NCBI GenBank assembly: GCA_025617745.1
Contig: CM046871.1
Coordinates: forward strand, 31,193,579 to 31,257,578
Length of the DNA: 64,000 nucleotides
Direction of reading: 5' to 3'
DNA from: Heliocidaris erythrogramma
Taxonomy: Eukaryota > Echinodermata > Echinoidea > Camarodonta > Echinometridae
The notes beneath the pieces were generated by a model, which searched no databases, had not been told where the DNA came from, and saw nothing but the letters and a program-made list of their open reading frames with translations. Both the position numbers and the translations under genes were made by a program. Positions 12,201-27,700 of the stretch are shown one piece after another. Every line of letters begins with the position of its first letter. Position 1 is the first letter of the stretch.

Positions 12201-15200
12201 ATAAAGACCACTTTTCTTGTCTCCCTTGAGTGGTCTTTATAGACAGGTTTCACTGTACATGTATTTTGGAAGGTAAAATTCCATCATGTGTAACCTTACC
12301 GAGATCTCGTAGTCGGCTTTGGCCACTTCATAGAAGTACCAAGAGAACGGGACATACTCCCGCGCGTTGTAGAAGTATTTGAGCCCCGTACATATTGAGA
12401 CCTCAAACACTAATACTCCTAACATGAATAGAAGATAGTAGTTCATCACTCTGCAGAAGAAAAAGACACAAAGATACAGAGAAATAAAATCACAGGAAAG
12501 TGATTTGATTCAATTCCATTTTTATTTTGAATATATACAAAATACAAAGAAGATGCACATGCTGCGATTGAAAGGCTGAAATGTACGTGATCACAATGGT
12601 AAAACGATACAAATATAAAATACATACATGTATATGTACATAAAAGAATTTACTATTGACAAAATTCATTGAAAATATCAACATATATTAATATGGAAGT
12701 TAAAATGCTGGCCTGATTAAAAAGAGATACTAAAACATATAAAATACAATATATTTTATATACACCTGTAAGATAAATATGATAAAGAAAAAAATGATAA
12801 AGAAAAAAAAAGTATACAAAATAATAATAGATAATAAGTTTAAAACAAAGCTTTAAAAAAAAAAATTAACGATTATTAAGAAGATCAATAAAATATCGTA
12901 TTGCACTTTGTTTGAAACAAGTAGTTTTACATTTACTATTGACTATACTTTTGTATGTTTTGTAATGACACAATGTTTTTGTAAGTGACCACAATATCTG
13001 TGAACCATGTTGATCAATTGAGGGCCAAAAACCCTGGAAATATTAGGAAATATATTCCATGCACATGTATATTGACGAAGAATCTCGACTCTCACACAAA
13101 AGGTACCGGGTTTCATCCTTTCCCGGTGCTTACATGTTGGACAAGGTGTTTTGCCCAAATTTGTCCCTGTCGACCCAGGTGTATTATTGAATGGGTAACT
13201 GGCAATGCTGGAGTAATAATAATTGCAAGGCTCTCAGGAAGAGCAGTATTAATACTGATATGGCTTAGTGGCTACCCTGGGTAAATAAGACCTAAATTAT
13301 TATCATTATTATTATTTTACATCACTTCATCGATTTTATACTCAATATTTGAAGCATACTCACGTTTCTATACAGGAGAATTTTTGTCCTTTGGTTTTGG
13401 AGTTTAAGGCCATCTTTGTTTCTTCTCCAGTGTATACTGCACAACCTGTGAGAAAAAAAAATATGGAGCATTTTACTGAACCATTTTCTTATTAACAAAA
13501 AACAGAAGACAGTGATGTGATGGCATAAGCTCTGAATAAGTAGGGTCCATCAATCTAGCTACCAAGCATATTGCACTTAGATGTATTTCTTATTCCTATC
13601 ATTTCATCCTGTGAAAGGTAATAATATTATTCACTCTGGAATAGATACATTATATTGTACACGAAACACAATAGATGTAATACTTTTAATTTGTTCTTTC
13701 ATACTAATTACATCAACAATATGACAATGAAGTAGTCTGCCACATACATGTGCGGGTAATATTAAAAAATACTAAAGCGATTACTTATATCTGTCACCAA
13801 AATGATGCATGTTTGTTGCGCAAATAACTAGAGAATACACTCACCATAAATATATTCTGTATTTTTAAGGCGACATCCACGTAATAAGACATTTTCTGCA
13901 GTTAAAGGCCTGAAGTGAAACAATAAATTGTATTAACAATCAATTTAATATTCTGCAACATTTCAATCACTAAAATACAATTTCTGAGAATACGATTTCC
14001 TAGATACATGTTCAAGCAACACTACAATTTTAGTGCCAAATTTTAAGCCAAATATTTCAATTTTTTTCCCCTTTTAACCTTCTTGGCAACAAATGGATTA
14101 ATTTGCCTTTTAAAAATGTAATAGTCATTTGGCAAGTGTTCAAAATGTATGGTAACCTGGCAGGAAGCCAGAGATAGAATACACAGGAGCAGTAAGCAAA
14201 TGAGATCTGGGAAACTAAAAAAGTGCTCTGGTTAAAAAACAAAGAAATGCAAGAAATTTGCAGCACTAAAATCTACTGAAGCAAATAAAGATCCCACAAA
14301 CAAAACATTTTTTTTTTTTAAATTGCCAACAAAACCAACCTGTCATAAATGAAACTTACTTTTGAGTATGAGTACTTTGATTAGGCACATTGGTGTTTTG
14401 GTATAATGTCATTCTCCCGACAAACTTGTACAGATCTAAGATGGGTTGTTGGCACTCGACGACGGCACTCAGTGAGTTAAGGCTTTCTTCGATTTGAAGA
14501 ATGGCAGTGTCAGGTAACGACCTGAATATCTGTAGTAAGATGAGATACAAAGACAAACAATGTAAGTCTTGAATTCAAAGTAGCATGATTAAAACAAGGG
14601 GAGTGTCTCACAAAACCTATCACAAGTATAAGGGTCAATGCATAAGTTACAATCGAATTATGAATGGATTTTGAAAGAAATTGAACTAGGAGATGATATG
14701 GAATTACAAAAAAATAATTCTTTCTAATAATAATAATAATAATGATCTACATATGGTGCCTTTCCAGTTAGTAACTGCTCAAAGTGCTTTACAGTGTAAT
14801 ATTACCCCGGTTATTGGATTCTATTACGATTCTGCACTTCTAGTGTACATTCTCCACTCCACGAGGGAGCATTCCGTCTGGCTGCCATTTTACAGGCGAA
14901 CATATACTATTCCATTCACAGTGACATTCGCATCCTACCGGGTACCCATTTAACACCTGGGTGGAGAGTGGCAAATGTAGATTAATGTCTTGCCAAAGGA
15001 CATTAGTGCCGCGGCGGGACTTGAAGCGCGAACCATGTGATCCACAGTCAGGTGACATATCCACTAGACCACGACACCTCTAATCAAAGTCTCGAAAATT
15101 GCAGGGTGTTGTACATGTATATGTACAAGTCTTCCCGAAGGAGAAAAGGTTTGATCAGCTACATGTACATTGTATGAATAATAGTGACATTGTACCAGTT

Positions 15201-18200
15201 AAGATGCCTGCTACTACATGTACCTGATAGCCAGTTTTTTCTCTCTCTCTGATTATTAAGGCTTGAAATATACTGTACCATGTAATTTCAATTTGGGACT
15301 TCAATCAAATATAATTGAAATTTTTGATATGCCATATCCGAACCTATCGCCACTTCTTTACAAATCCAGTCATGCATTTAATCAGGTCGTAAGGTGTGCA
15401 TTTGCCTTGAGTTAGTTAGTGGACATCCCATATACCAGTATGTGTTAATTTTATAACACATGTTTCTGAGGGATGTCAGCAAACTTAGATTCACAACTGT
15501 CGTTTTATAAAATGCTGCCCTGGGAGAACAGTGTAATTCCACTAATGGGGCTCCTTTATATCCTGGGTTCTTAATTAATTTGTCAGGCAAGCCAGAAATA
15601 CTCTTGAAATTACGTCGCGGGCCACTGAGTATTACACATGCATTTAAAGACGTATGGGGCTCACATCTCAATTGCCCGAATACATTGTGTATTAGCTTTC
15701 TAGCTTTTCGATTCAGCGAGCGAGCGAAGCTTGCGAGCAAACAATTGACACTTTAGAATCGTGAAAATCTAATTTCGTCATCAAAATGTGTTAATTTAGA
15801 TCATCTGAGATATAAAAATTACAAAGAGACCATTTTACTGCCCGGAAATGAGATGGCGGTGCCTGAATGCAGGAAAATTTTGATATTCTCGGGGGAGAGG
15901 GCTTCAGCCCCCATCCCCCACCTCAGATGTTAATGCATACATACCCAAATGGCTCATCATTGAACGATTTTAGAATACTCCTCCCATGTCCTTATTTTTT
16001 CTTTGTTTCATGTTTGTTTGGGTTTTTCAAATTATAAGTAGAACAGGGAACGTATAAATATGATACTGCTTTTTGCGAGCGAGTGATGTGAACGAGCAAA
16101 AAAACCTGATGCTTTTATTTATAACAATAGTTAGGATGATATTATATTATGCATCAACATAGTACTTAAAACAAGATTTTTTTTTCTTACTAGATATTTT
16201 TGGCGGGCCGCAAGTGGCCCATGGGCCACACTGTAAGAACAAGGGTTCTATATGAATAAGACTTACTTATAACAACAATAATCATATTCAATTAAAGCCT
16301 AAGAAATTGTGTAAATTTGGTGACTCGTGCAATGTTAGCCATACGACATAAAGATTTTATTTCATTTTTCCACACGTTCAGGATATGCTACATAATATGC
16401 CTACAATAATCCATGAAAAGGGAGTGAAAAATAGAATGAACAATGTCAGATCATGTTTCATTATTTAAAGTGAGGGTAAAGGTTCCTGTTAATGTTGATC
16501 ATAAAACTGATAAAATATCATTACGTTCTGATGCCAAAATATAACCCTATTATCAATGTCTGATATTAAAGGCATTCGGTAACTTTGTGGAGGCTTGATT
16601 TAATAAATTGTTGAATTTTGATATCTGTCTTGTATAATGATGTTCAGAAGGATAAATAAATAGCCAGGCATAGAAAGGTTTTCAAATATATAATGCTATT
16701 ATTAAGATATCTGTGACTGAATACTCCCATTTACGCTTTAGTCTAACACTGAGTCAATGGGGGGAAATGAGTCTGGCATTTCCGGTCACTTGCATATGTT
16801 TACTTTTGTGAAGCACATGATGATTTTGAAGTGCTTTTTTCCCCATGGGCTTCATTTTTACACATTACATACACTGATAGCATGTAAGGCCAGACAGCTC
16901 AAATTTTATCACGCCTCCACAAAGTTACCTAATCACTTTAAGGCATTGTGATTGCTTTTCAAATCATTTATACATGTACCCACCATTAAGTATTTAATAT
17001 CTGAATCTGAAATGTTGCCCCCGTAGGTTCTTGAAAACTATACATGTACATGGTGTATGTATACAAAAATATGCAGGTACATGTAGAGATCAAACTATAA
17101 CTGACAAACTTTTCACTTAATGCCCCCAAAAGGAAATGACCTTATTGAAATGGAAATTCATTTCCTTCTAGTTTAGGGAAAATGTAGAATTGCATATATA
17201 TATATACAGTGTATAATTTTCTTAATTCAAAGAAATTGCAGATTATGCTAACAGCAAGCACTTATGTCATGCAAAAAAATACACAGCAGTGTAAATCCCC
17301 ACCGCACACTATACAATTGTTCTGCGATCCGATTTTGGAAGAAGATATACATGTAATAGCATTTGATATAAACATTAAAACATGTAAAATATTGTGGGTT
17401 TAGGTTCTGAATAGTCATGTAGATAGAACAATAAAAAAGGCACCCATTGCGAGCTTTCTAGTCGGAGGAAAGGGCCAATTGGATCTGAGTCGCAGTGACG
17501 TCAGAGCAGTCCTACGATTGTCTACCATTTGAAACTGATTTGGCCCTTATTCCGGGCATACGCCTGGCAGTGCACCAAAGTCCTATGTCTATTATTCAAA
17601 TTATTGTTTAGAACCTGAATAAGGTAGATTTCATTTGTTAAAATCCCCATATTTAATGCTATTACGATTTATTTCCAAAATTGGATCGCGGGAGATTCGT
17701 ATACATGTAGTGTGCGGTGGGCTTAATAAATCTGTATTCAAATTAGGACTGACTAAAGATCTTAATTTCAATACCAGAAGCTATATGTATGATTACTACA
17801 ACTTGATGCTAAAACGAGGCAGTCAAACGTTTTACCTTTAAATTGGTTTCACCGTCTAAATTGGCAGTGGTCACGTGACAGTCTCCGTCCTCCCGTACTG
17901 ATGATATACAGACCATGTCACATGGTATCTCATCGTTATTCATTACCTTCACTATATCACCAACCTATTAAGAAAACAACAGGATAGAAGATTGTGTTTA
18001 GAAGAATGAGATAATGCTAGATGAGTGAAGAAAAGAAATGGTGGAGAGAAAGAGAAAGGGAGAGAAAGAGAGAGAAAGAGAGCATTGGAGATAAAGAGAG
18101 AAAGAGAGCAACAGAAATAAAGAAAGAGAAAGAGAAAGAGAAAGAGAAAGAGAAAGAGAAAGAGAAAGAGAAAGAGAAAGAGAAAAGAGAGAGAGAGATA

Positions 18201-18611
18201 GAGAAAAGAGAGAGAGAGATAGAGAGGAGAGAGGACATGAGAGGCAGAAAGAGAGAGAGAGAGAAGGGGGAAGGGGGATGGGGGAGAGAGGAGAGCATGA
18301 CGGTGGAACTACATGTAAGTTCAAAGGTAAGGTGAAAGAGTGTATAAATGAGGGGGAAAAGTAACAACCCCAAATAGGCTAAACGCAAAGGGTAATAACA
18401 GGTATGAAAACACAAGTGTGCGTTAAAAAGTTGAATAACAGGAAATGTACATGTAAGTAAAGAAATGCATTTACACCATCAAAGACAATTGAGGGAGAAA
18501 GAGAGGGAGAAAGAGAGACAGAGACAGAGAGAAAGACAGAGAGACACATATAGACAGAGAAAGAGACAGAGAGACAGAGAGAAACAGAGAGACATATATA
18601 GATAGACAGAA

Positions 18612-18644
<33 letters not shown>

Positions 18645-18719
18645 CATATATAGACAGAGAAAGAGACAGAGAGACAGAGAGAAACAGAGAAACATATATA
18701 GGCCTATATATAGACAGAA

Positions 18720-18752
<33 letters not shown>

Positions 18753-21700
18753 CATATATAGACAGAGAAAGAGACAGAGAGACAGAGAGAAACAGATAAA
18801 CATATATATATATAGAGACAGACAGAGAGAGAGAGAGAGTCAGACAGAGAAACAGATAGACAGACAGACAGAAGAACAGACAGAACAGAGAAGTGGGATA
18901 CATAAAGTGAATCACACATAAAAAAGAGAGAAAAGACTTGGCTATCCAGGGGGATGTTTCATAAAGCTGTTTGTAAAGTTACGAATGACTTTACGAACGA
19001 CTGGAACATGTTCTTGGGTGCTATAGTAATCAGATTCTCAATCATTTAGCACAAGAACTGATCACCAGTTGTGCGTAAAGTCGTGCGTAAAGTCATGCGT
19101 AACTTACGAACAGCTTTATGAAACACCCCCCTGGGCAGTCAGAAAACACTGTATATGATGCGGGTGGAATTTCATATTAGCAATAACAATGAAACAGATA
19201 CCATATGAAGCCTTCATTGAAATGATCAATCAAAAATGGCACCAAAAATAGGGGTACCAGCTTAATTCACATCCTACACCAGTGGTGTAGCTACAGGGGG
19301 GCACAGGGGCAATCGAATGGCTGGGAAAAGAAGAAAGAAAAGGAAATGAAGAAGGGGAAGAGAACATAGGACCCCTTCCCGCATCCTCCCTCTAATCAGT
19401 GGCCTCGTAAAACCGGTGCCCCCCAATGATGTCAGTTCCCCCTCAATTGCTCGACTCACCTATGTCACTGTCCTACACCATGTTTCTTCTTCGCACGCAT
19501 GCCACAGAGAACAAATTACCATATTCCAAACATTGTGTTGTATTCACTATACTACACGCATGTACATCTCATCATTATACAGGGTGCCTCAGCAAGAAAA
19601 ATGTGAGATTTTGGTTGGCATAACCATCCTCGGTGAAATTCCGTAGATAATGTTGTACTGGCATCACCTAATTGTTGTGTGAATTTCACAAGGATCTGAG
19701 TCAAAACTAAAATGTTACACGTATGATCACCCTTTTGTAACATGAAATTAAATTTATTTGAAAGCTTGCCACAAAATGTTGAGGAGACAGGTATGCTTAA
19801 CGGGCACTGATGCTATTTAACACGCTCGCTCTGTAAAGCCCGGCGCACACTATACGATCTGACTGCGACCCGATTTTCAAACAAATTGCACTTTGTATTA
19901 AATGTGAAAGTTTAAAAAAGTGAAATTCCCTCATTTGAAGTTTGGAATATTAATGATACGAATACTAATATCAAAATTTTGGTTAACTGCAATTCTTCTG
20001 GTTAGAGTAAAGGCCAAATCGGCTTCATATCTTACGTCAATCACAGGATTGGTATGACGTCACTACGATTTGGAATTGAATCCGCTTTTATTCCTAAACG
20101 GGGTCCCGCAGTAACCCAGAATTCGATTTTAGTATTCATACTACTATTCGGAACTTTGATCACGAAGATTTTACTTTTAAAGGTTCATATTAAATGTTAT
20201 AACAACTTTTCCCAAAATCGCATCGTAGTCAGATCGTGCAGTGTGCGCCGGGCCCAACATTTGGAAAATGCTACGTTTTACAAAAATGATCAACACTTTG
20301 TAGTTTTAACTCAGATCTTTGTGAAATTCACATGGAATTTAAGTGATCCTATTACAACATTACCGACAAAATGTTACTGAGTATGGTTGAGTACTCATTA
20401 CGATGTTGGCAATCAAAATCTTGTTGCATTCTTTTTGTGACACCCTGTAGAGATTGTGAAAGGAATACAATGTACATACTACATAGCAATCATTTCTGTC
20501 TACCCTTATGTATCTTTCCCTCCTCTATTTCTATGTCTCTTTGTTCCCTACCATTCATACAATGAGATTTGTCCACCTCTCTCTATACATGTATGTGTCT
20601 TCCAATTCAATCTTTTCAGTTCAAAATCATTCAATTTTAATGAACAAACCAAACATCATTATCAGTTATAAAAATCTTTAAGCAGATAGTCCTACAGCAA
20701 ATCTAAAATTTGTCAATGAAGACAAAATTCATATCATTATTGTAAAGTTACAGTTGTATGATCAAATGCAATAGAGGAAACGTTTTATGAATATTCACAT
20801 CAAGTGTAAAAACTACTTGAAGAGAGAGCCTCTGATTTAGGATACAATAAGCCTTTAATAGTGATTTCTTTAACTTTCGCTCTTTTTTTCATCTCTTTTT
20901 ACATGAGCTTTAGTTTAGAGGTCAAATGACCCCCAGTCCCCATCTACATATTGCTCTGTTCACAAGCAAAGCTTAGGAATTCACTGCAGACTCACCCGAA
21001 CATCTCTTGACTTGATTTTCTCAATCACTCCATCTCGCACGACGAGGGTTGCTCTCTTGTTCACCTCGTTGTCTGCTTTGTGACGCAACCAATCCTCGTA
21101 ACCCTGGGCAACCAAACAAATAATAATGTTGTGCATGCCATCATCATCATGAAGGTGGGAGTATTAATTATTGAGGTGAAATCATGAAGGCCACTTTTCT
21201 ACTTCAAATCTTGGCAGAATGTAGAGAAATCACTTGTTTTAAATCGGCACCACTGATTTTAAAGGGTATCCAAGGGGAATTTACAGGTACGTTTTGTCGG
21301 TGCTGTAAATATATCTAAGAAAATAATTCACCTTATACTATTGCTGTTTTATAAATCAATGGGAAGGTGTTGAAAGAATGGTCCAAAAGCAAGTTTCTGC
21401 CTTTCTTCTCAATGCAATTCTTTTTTATGCAAAACAACATCATTTCTGAAAGATTTTGATCAAAATGTTTGTATAATATCTTGACTTTTCAAGATTTTTA
21501 GATACTCTCTAAAATACCACCTTAGTTCTTTGACTAATTATTTGAAATCATTGAAAAAAAAATATTGTCAGAAATAATATCTTGCAAAGAAAACAGAGGT
21601 TACATCTCTTATTAATACAGTCAAACCTGCTTCTGCGACCACCTGTATAGAAAGACCACCTGTCTATAAAGAGGTGGACAATTTTTGTTTCCCTTGAAAA

Positions 21701-24700
21701 GTGTTTCCCATTGAAACATGTAAGAAATGAACCTGTACATAAAGACCACCTGCTCATAAAGACCACTTTCATGTCTCCCTTGAGTGGTCTTTATAGACAG
21801 GTTTCACTGTAGCTTTGAATATGATACATATTCAACAGGTTAAAACAGCTTAATTTTTCATTCACCAAGGTCCGCCCCCCCCCCCCCCTTAAAAAAAAGA
21901 ATTTCTCTGTTCCAGCTTTTGAGCTTGGTAATAAATGATAATTTACTTGTGTAACGAGCATAAATCGCCAGTCTGTATGCAGGCTTAATCATTATAAATT
22001 ATAAATAGAAAAGTACAGTTGTCTACATTTATAGACAAGCACCTCTTTTATTTGAAAATGTCAGCAAGCTTTCAAGTTGATGTGAGACTAAAATTGCATG
22101 TACATGTACTTGACTGATTCAAGTGCAGATTAGTATTATACTGGCTGAGATGTCACACCCGATATCAAGTAGGAAAAAAAGAGTGGATTGTTCAATTCCG
22201 TATTTTAAGTGGTCTGTAAAACCATGTCGTATACATCTATAGACTGAGGTGAATAAAATTGATAATCAAAACCAATTGACTGTAAGTCCTCTGTGAAAGG
22301 GAAAATCAAACCTGTTAACTTCCTCTTTTATTTTTCATTATTTTTCTGTTTTTCTTCAATTCCTGAATAGTATTTTCCATTGCTTTTATCTGTTTCATTC
22401 TCTTATCTGTCTTTTTTTTATTCAGAAGACCCCTTTTCTTTATTTTTTCCCATCTTTTGTTATTTTCCCCCATCTTTTGTCTCTCAATTCCTGATCCTTT
22501 TTTGTTTTCTTGGATCTTTGATTTTCATGTCTTTCCTTTAATAGGAGATTGTTATTTCTTCTGTTTGGAAGCTTTCTTCCTACTTTTCCTGGCATGTACC
22601 TGTACATGTACATTATCTTGTTTATTTCATGCCTTCATTTATGACTTTTCTCCTTTAATATTCCCTCATCTTATTCTCAACCTTTCTCCTTCAAACACTA
22701 TCTCAACTACCTTTACCTGTTTGATCATGGAAACCCCAACCACGAAGATGAGAGGCAAGATACTCGTCCAAGGACTTACTGGTGTATCAATGGCTAACTG
22801 TAATTGAGATAAAAACAAATATATAAAGACAACATTAGCAGGAGCCATATATTATTCAATGTACAAAAACTCAAAACATGGCATCCTCATTTCCAAATTA
22901 TATAAAATGGTAATAAGCATATATGTACATGTAACTATGTTTTAACAAAAGACATTTTCACACATTACATATATGACAATTTGATTGAAAATATAAACAT
23001 GTAACTGCAATACCAACATGCATATAACAGTATTATTTTTTTGTATTCCAAATCACTTTGAAACTTGCAAAATATACTTCTGAAAGGAGCTTTGCAAGTT
23101 TGCATACTGATCATTTCAATATAGGCCCAGGAACACTGTCTTCTGTGTCAAGAATAAGAGATATAATCCTGCATAATTCATTCATTTTTTGAGAATGATC
23201 CCTCCAGTATGCAAATACTTCTCAAATAGAATCTTTTAAAAAAAAACACACACATCATATAGAGTGCTACATGTCGGTGCCAAAAGGGAGTTACCTCCAT
23301 ATAACAAAGAGTAAAACACCCTTCTGCCTCTTACATGTAACAGACAAATCCATATGTAACCCAAGCATCAGTTTATCACTGGTATACATGTGCAACAGAC
23401 TTGTGTAGAGCAGCCTGGGTTGTATTCTGAAATTTATTTGATCTTGATTTTAGTGAAAAGATTTTAATTGTCATATTTTAAACTGCAACATTCCATTGGT
23501 GTTTGCACAGATGAATTCCGTGTACGCAGCCACTTTTGCGCAGTCATTAACCAATGATGCGCCATAAGCGTACATTCACTGAAATCAAGATAAAATAAAT
23601 CTCAAAATACCACCCCAGAGCCCCTGTATTCAATCAAACTTGTTTAAAGATCACATTGCAAGAAAATCACAAATATGGCAATTAATGTATCACTAGAAAC
23701 TGGGAAGCTTACAGATGGCAATCGTATTTAAGTTTTATGTCAACTGCGTATCTGATGATTATAAAAACAACATAAATAAAAGCTCTTCTAAGCATCTGGA
23801 ATATCCGAGGATTCGCCAGAAATATAGCGATGTTTTGATGTCGTCACACTAGGGATCGATCCTGCTTAAGCAGACGACGTCCTATAATGAATGAACGTAA
23901 TTGCAATGCAATTATTTATCACATTATAAAGAGTTTGGTATATTTAACATGACCTTATTTCACACCATTCTAAAAGGGAAAGTGAAACTGATTCTGATAA
24001 CTAAAACCGTTTGATTGTAAATACACAGGAGAAGGGTCAATGATCAATGAAATAAACCCCATTTTCAAATTGAAAAGCCCTCCGAATAATATCACAGATT
24101 GTATTCGTTCCCTCTTGAAACGCCGAACATGCCGCGGTGCAAGCAGCTGAAAATACAATGGCGTCTTATTTTGTTTACAAGTGACTGATTCCTTTATTTT
24201 TTTAACGCTGCATTTTTCATCAAAATAATACCATACACGAAGTTAAGAGTGAGGCAACAGACTAACATTAAGACTGACGCTAGTCAAGTAAGAGAAATAA
24301 GTGAAGAGGAGATGACAAAACAGGCACTGAAAAATGTGTAAGATGTTATGGGACATCGTCTGCTTAGACAGGACTGGTCCTTCGTGTGTCGTCACACATC
24401 TCAGCAGCGTTCAAGGAGCTCTTCAGCTGCTATATCGGGGGCTGTATTTTACCATTTTATAATTGATAATAATCATTAATTCAAATGTTTCCAAGCGTTG
24501 AATTTGGATAACCTTGTATAATTTATGCCATCTATGCAATAATAAGTATTAAGCCAATATTTATTTTGATGGAATTTTCTTCCAATGTGATCTTTAATAC
24601 CAGTAACAATTGCCACATACATGTATCTATGACAAATTTGCTCACAGCCAATCAAAATGAAGGATTTCAGTAGCTTATATCGATTATCGAAGATTGTTAG

Positions 24701-27700
24701 TGAGGACAAGTTTCATGAAACAGGGCCCAGATTTGAATCAATATCTGTTCAATATCCGGAGGTTATAAAAATACATTTAAAACTGTCCCGAATATGACAG
24801 AGCCAAATCCAGTTATCCCAACATAGAGCAAATGTTCTTTCTAGTGGGTTTTTTTACGATACCACAGATGAACAGATCCATTCATATTAAGTAATACCAA
24901 AACATCTAACAATATTTTACGCTTGAGTGAGCAAAAGCCATTGTTGTCAAACAGGTGCAAAATCCATGGTTGACAAAGAATTTGTATTAAGTTCTGGCTG
25001 GTATCAGCAAAGTTGCGAGTCTTGAAAAGCTTAAATATTTTCATATTCTGATCATTAAATTTAAAAGGCAATTTACAAAAGAATAGGCTTTAATTTGTTT
25101 TCTGTAGGTCCTGACATACATGTGTATCCTATCAAAATTTTATGGTTAACCAACAAAGCCAGCGTGAATTAATAACTTGCCCAAATTAATATTTCAAAAC
25201 AATCAATAAAGTAGTTCATTGCTCGCAGAATCATAAAAATGTTGAGACATGTAACTACATGTCCTGTACTGGAACATACTGAGAGCAAAACCTGTTCTTT
25301 CATAAATTGTCTATTATTGATAAAAAATATTAAAGGCATTCGGTAACTTTGTGGAGGCTTGATTTTATAATAAATTGTTGAATTTTGATATCTGTCTTGT
25401 ATAATGATGTTCAGAAGGATAAATAAATACATGTAGCCAGGCATAGAAAGGTTTTCAAATATATAATGCTATTATTAAGATATCTGTGACTGAATACTCC
25501 CATTTACGAAAGCATATATGGCCATACGCTTTAGTCTAACACTGTGTCAATGGGGGAAAATGCGTCTGACATTTCCGGTCACTTGCATATGTACTTTTGT
25601 GAAGCACATGATGATTTTGAAGTGCTTTTTTCCCCATGGGCTTTATTTTTACACCATATACATACACTGATAGCATGTAAGGCCAGACAGCTCAGATTTT
25701 ATCAAGCCTCCACAAAGTTACCTAATCACTTTAAATTTCTAAACCTATGCATGGGCTCTCAAGTTTGCTGATACCAGCCACAACAAATACCAATTGTTGT
25801 CAAGTTTGAATATTACACCTTTAGAGCATAAAATATCCCGAGATCTTTAGGTGTCATTTGACAGAAGCGACCCTAAGCTACAAGTGAGGTATGAAATTTT
25901 GCTTCAAATATTTTGAAATATTAATTTGGGGAGACTGTAACTTCTAGAATGGACTGTATGCAAAGCCAAATATATTGAAACAATGCATATAATTATAGTT
26001 CATGCCTACCCATTAATTTTTCTAACAGTAAAACTGAATATCCTTTGTTCAATGCCTAGACCTTTTGTGCCTGTCTCCATGTGGCTATAAATGGCCTTGC
26101 TTGTCCTAGATCTAACACAATAGCAACAAATTATCAATAACTACAGCAACGCTGTATGTTAATAGACTGGAGTTTATTATCATATGTCATAATTACACCA
26201 GGTCAATTACTTTGCACAATGGAATGACATATCTGTATATTATTGATTGGCTAGTCTTATACACTGCAGCTAAAAAGGTTTGTACACTAGACAGGCGATT
26301 CAGTCTATGGAACTCCTCACTGCCCAAGATGTTGGATGTTGCAGATGCTGGACTTCAAGCCTTTAAGTGTATACCTTCTTGATGTCCAGTCATTTCTTTT
26401 CATTTCTTTTTAATATTTCATTTCATTTTATTTTATTTATCTTATTTTATGTGATTTCATCTTACCTTACCTATCTTATCTTTTCTTATCTTACATGTAC
26501 ATGTATCTTATTTTATCTTACACCTTACGGCATCTTATCTTAACTTATCATCTCATGTACATTGTACTTAGTTACACATACAAGTTATTTTCTACATAAT
26601 GAATCTAGTGTTGTACATGCAAACTTTAATGTGCCTGAAAATTTATCCTTTTTTCTTTTAAAACAAATGTTGGTATTACTTCAATGTACAAATACAAGTC
26701 ATTGGCTGGGAATGGGAGGGGCTTTCGGCTCAATCTCATTCTCAGCCGATGAACTTAATGTTCCATTAAGTAGCCTAATGGTAGAGATGCTCCTTGTATG
26801 TTTTGTAGCTATGATCAAGAATAAGATTTTTTTGTATGATTTGTGTTCATCCTTCATTTCACGTTTCATCTCATTCTGTCATCCCACTCCTTCATCTGCC
26901 ACTTTTCATTTCACTTTCCTTCAAAATCATTTTACACTCAGTGACTTCAAAATTCAGTTTTTAACATTACGCATACAAAATTATGGATCCTGACGCTAAC
27001 CTGCAACCAAACTTTGATTTAAATGATTTCATCTTTAATAGCAATTATTATACACCTCAGGAATTCACTTCTAGTTTCAACCGTGCATCTAAAACCTTTA
27101 GCTTACTCCATATAAACTCTCGAAGTTTGAATAAAAATTTTGAACATTTTGAAACATTTTATCTTCTCTTAATAATTTTCCTTTCTCGGTCATTGGTGTC
27201 ACTGAAACTTGGCTGCATTCTGTTTCACCTGATTTATTTAACTTACAAAATTACCAGATGATTAGAAACGATCGCATAGGAAAGAGAGGTGGTGGTGTTG
27301 CCCTTTATATTCAAGAACAATTACAATTTATAATCCGTCATGATTTATCTCTCAAGGAAAGTGAAACACTATTTATTGAAATTAAAAATCCAAAAGAGAA
27401 GAATATTATCATTGGTTTAATATATAGACCCCCGAACAGCCAAATCGATTCATTTTACGGGGATTTAGAATCTATGTTTGATACTTTATTGCCAGAAAAC
27501 AAAAGATTGTATTTTATGGGTGATTTCAATATTGATTTACTAACTCAAAATAATAATTGTGAACAGTTTCTTCAAGTAGCCTATTCAAACGCTTGTTACC
27601 CGCATATCACAAAGCCTACAAGAATTGATACTCATTCCTCGACTTTAATTGACAATATATTTTCTAACATTTACGATACAGATATAACTAGCGGCCTCCT

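Noticed and set aside
18379-18915. Long Ser/Leu-rich open frame across the GAGA tract
   Set aside because: Low-complexity translation of a microsatellite; open in several frames and without any domain.
22457-22807. 116-codon plus-strand frame over the TM2 exon
   Set aside because: It is the antisense of a well-supported exon and of pyrimidine-rich intron.
26562-26993. 143-codon open frame just before the LINE ORF2
   Set aside because: No zinc knuckle, coiled coil or esterase motif expected of LINE ORF1; not enough to call it ORF1.
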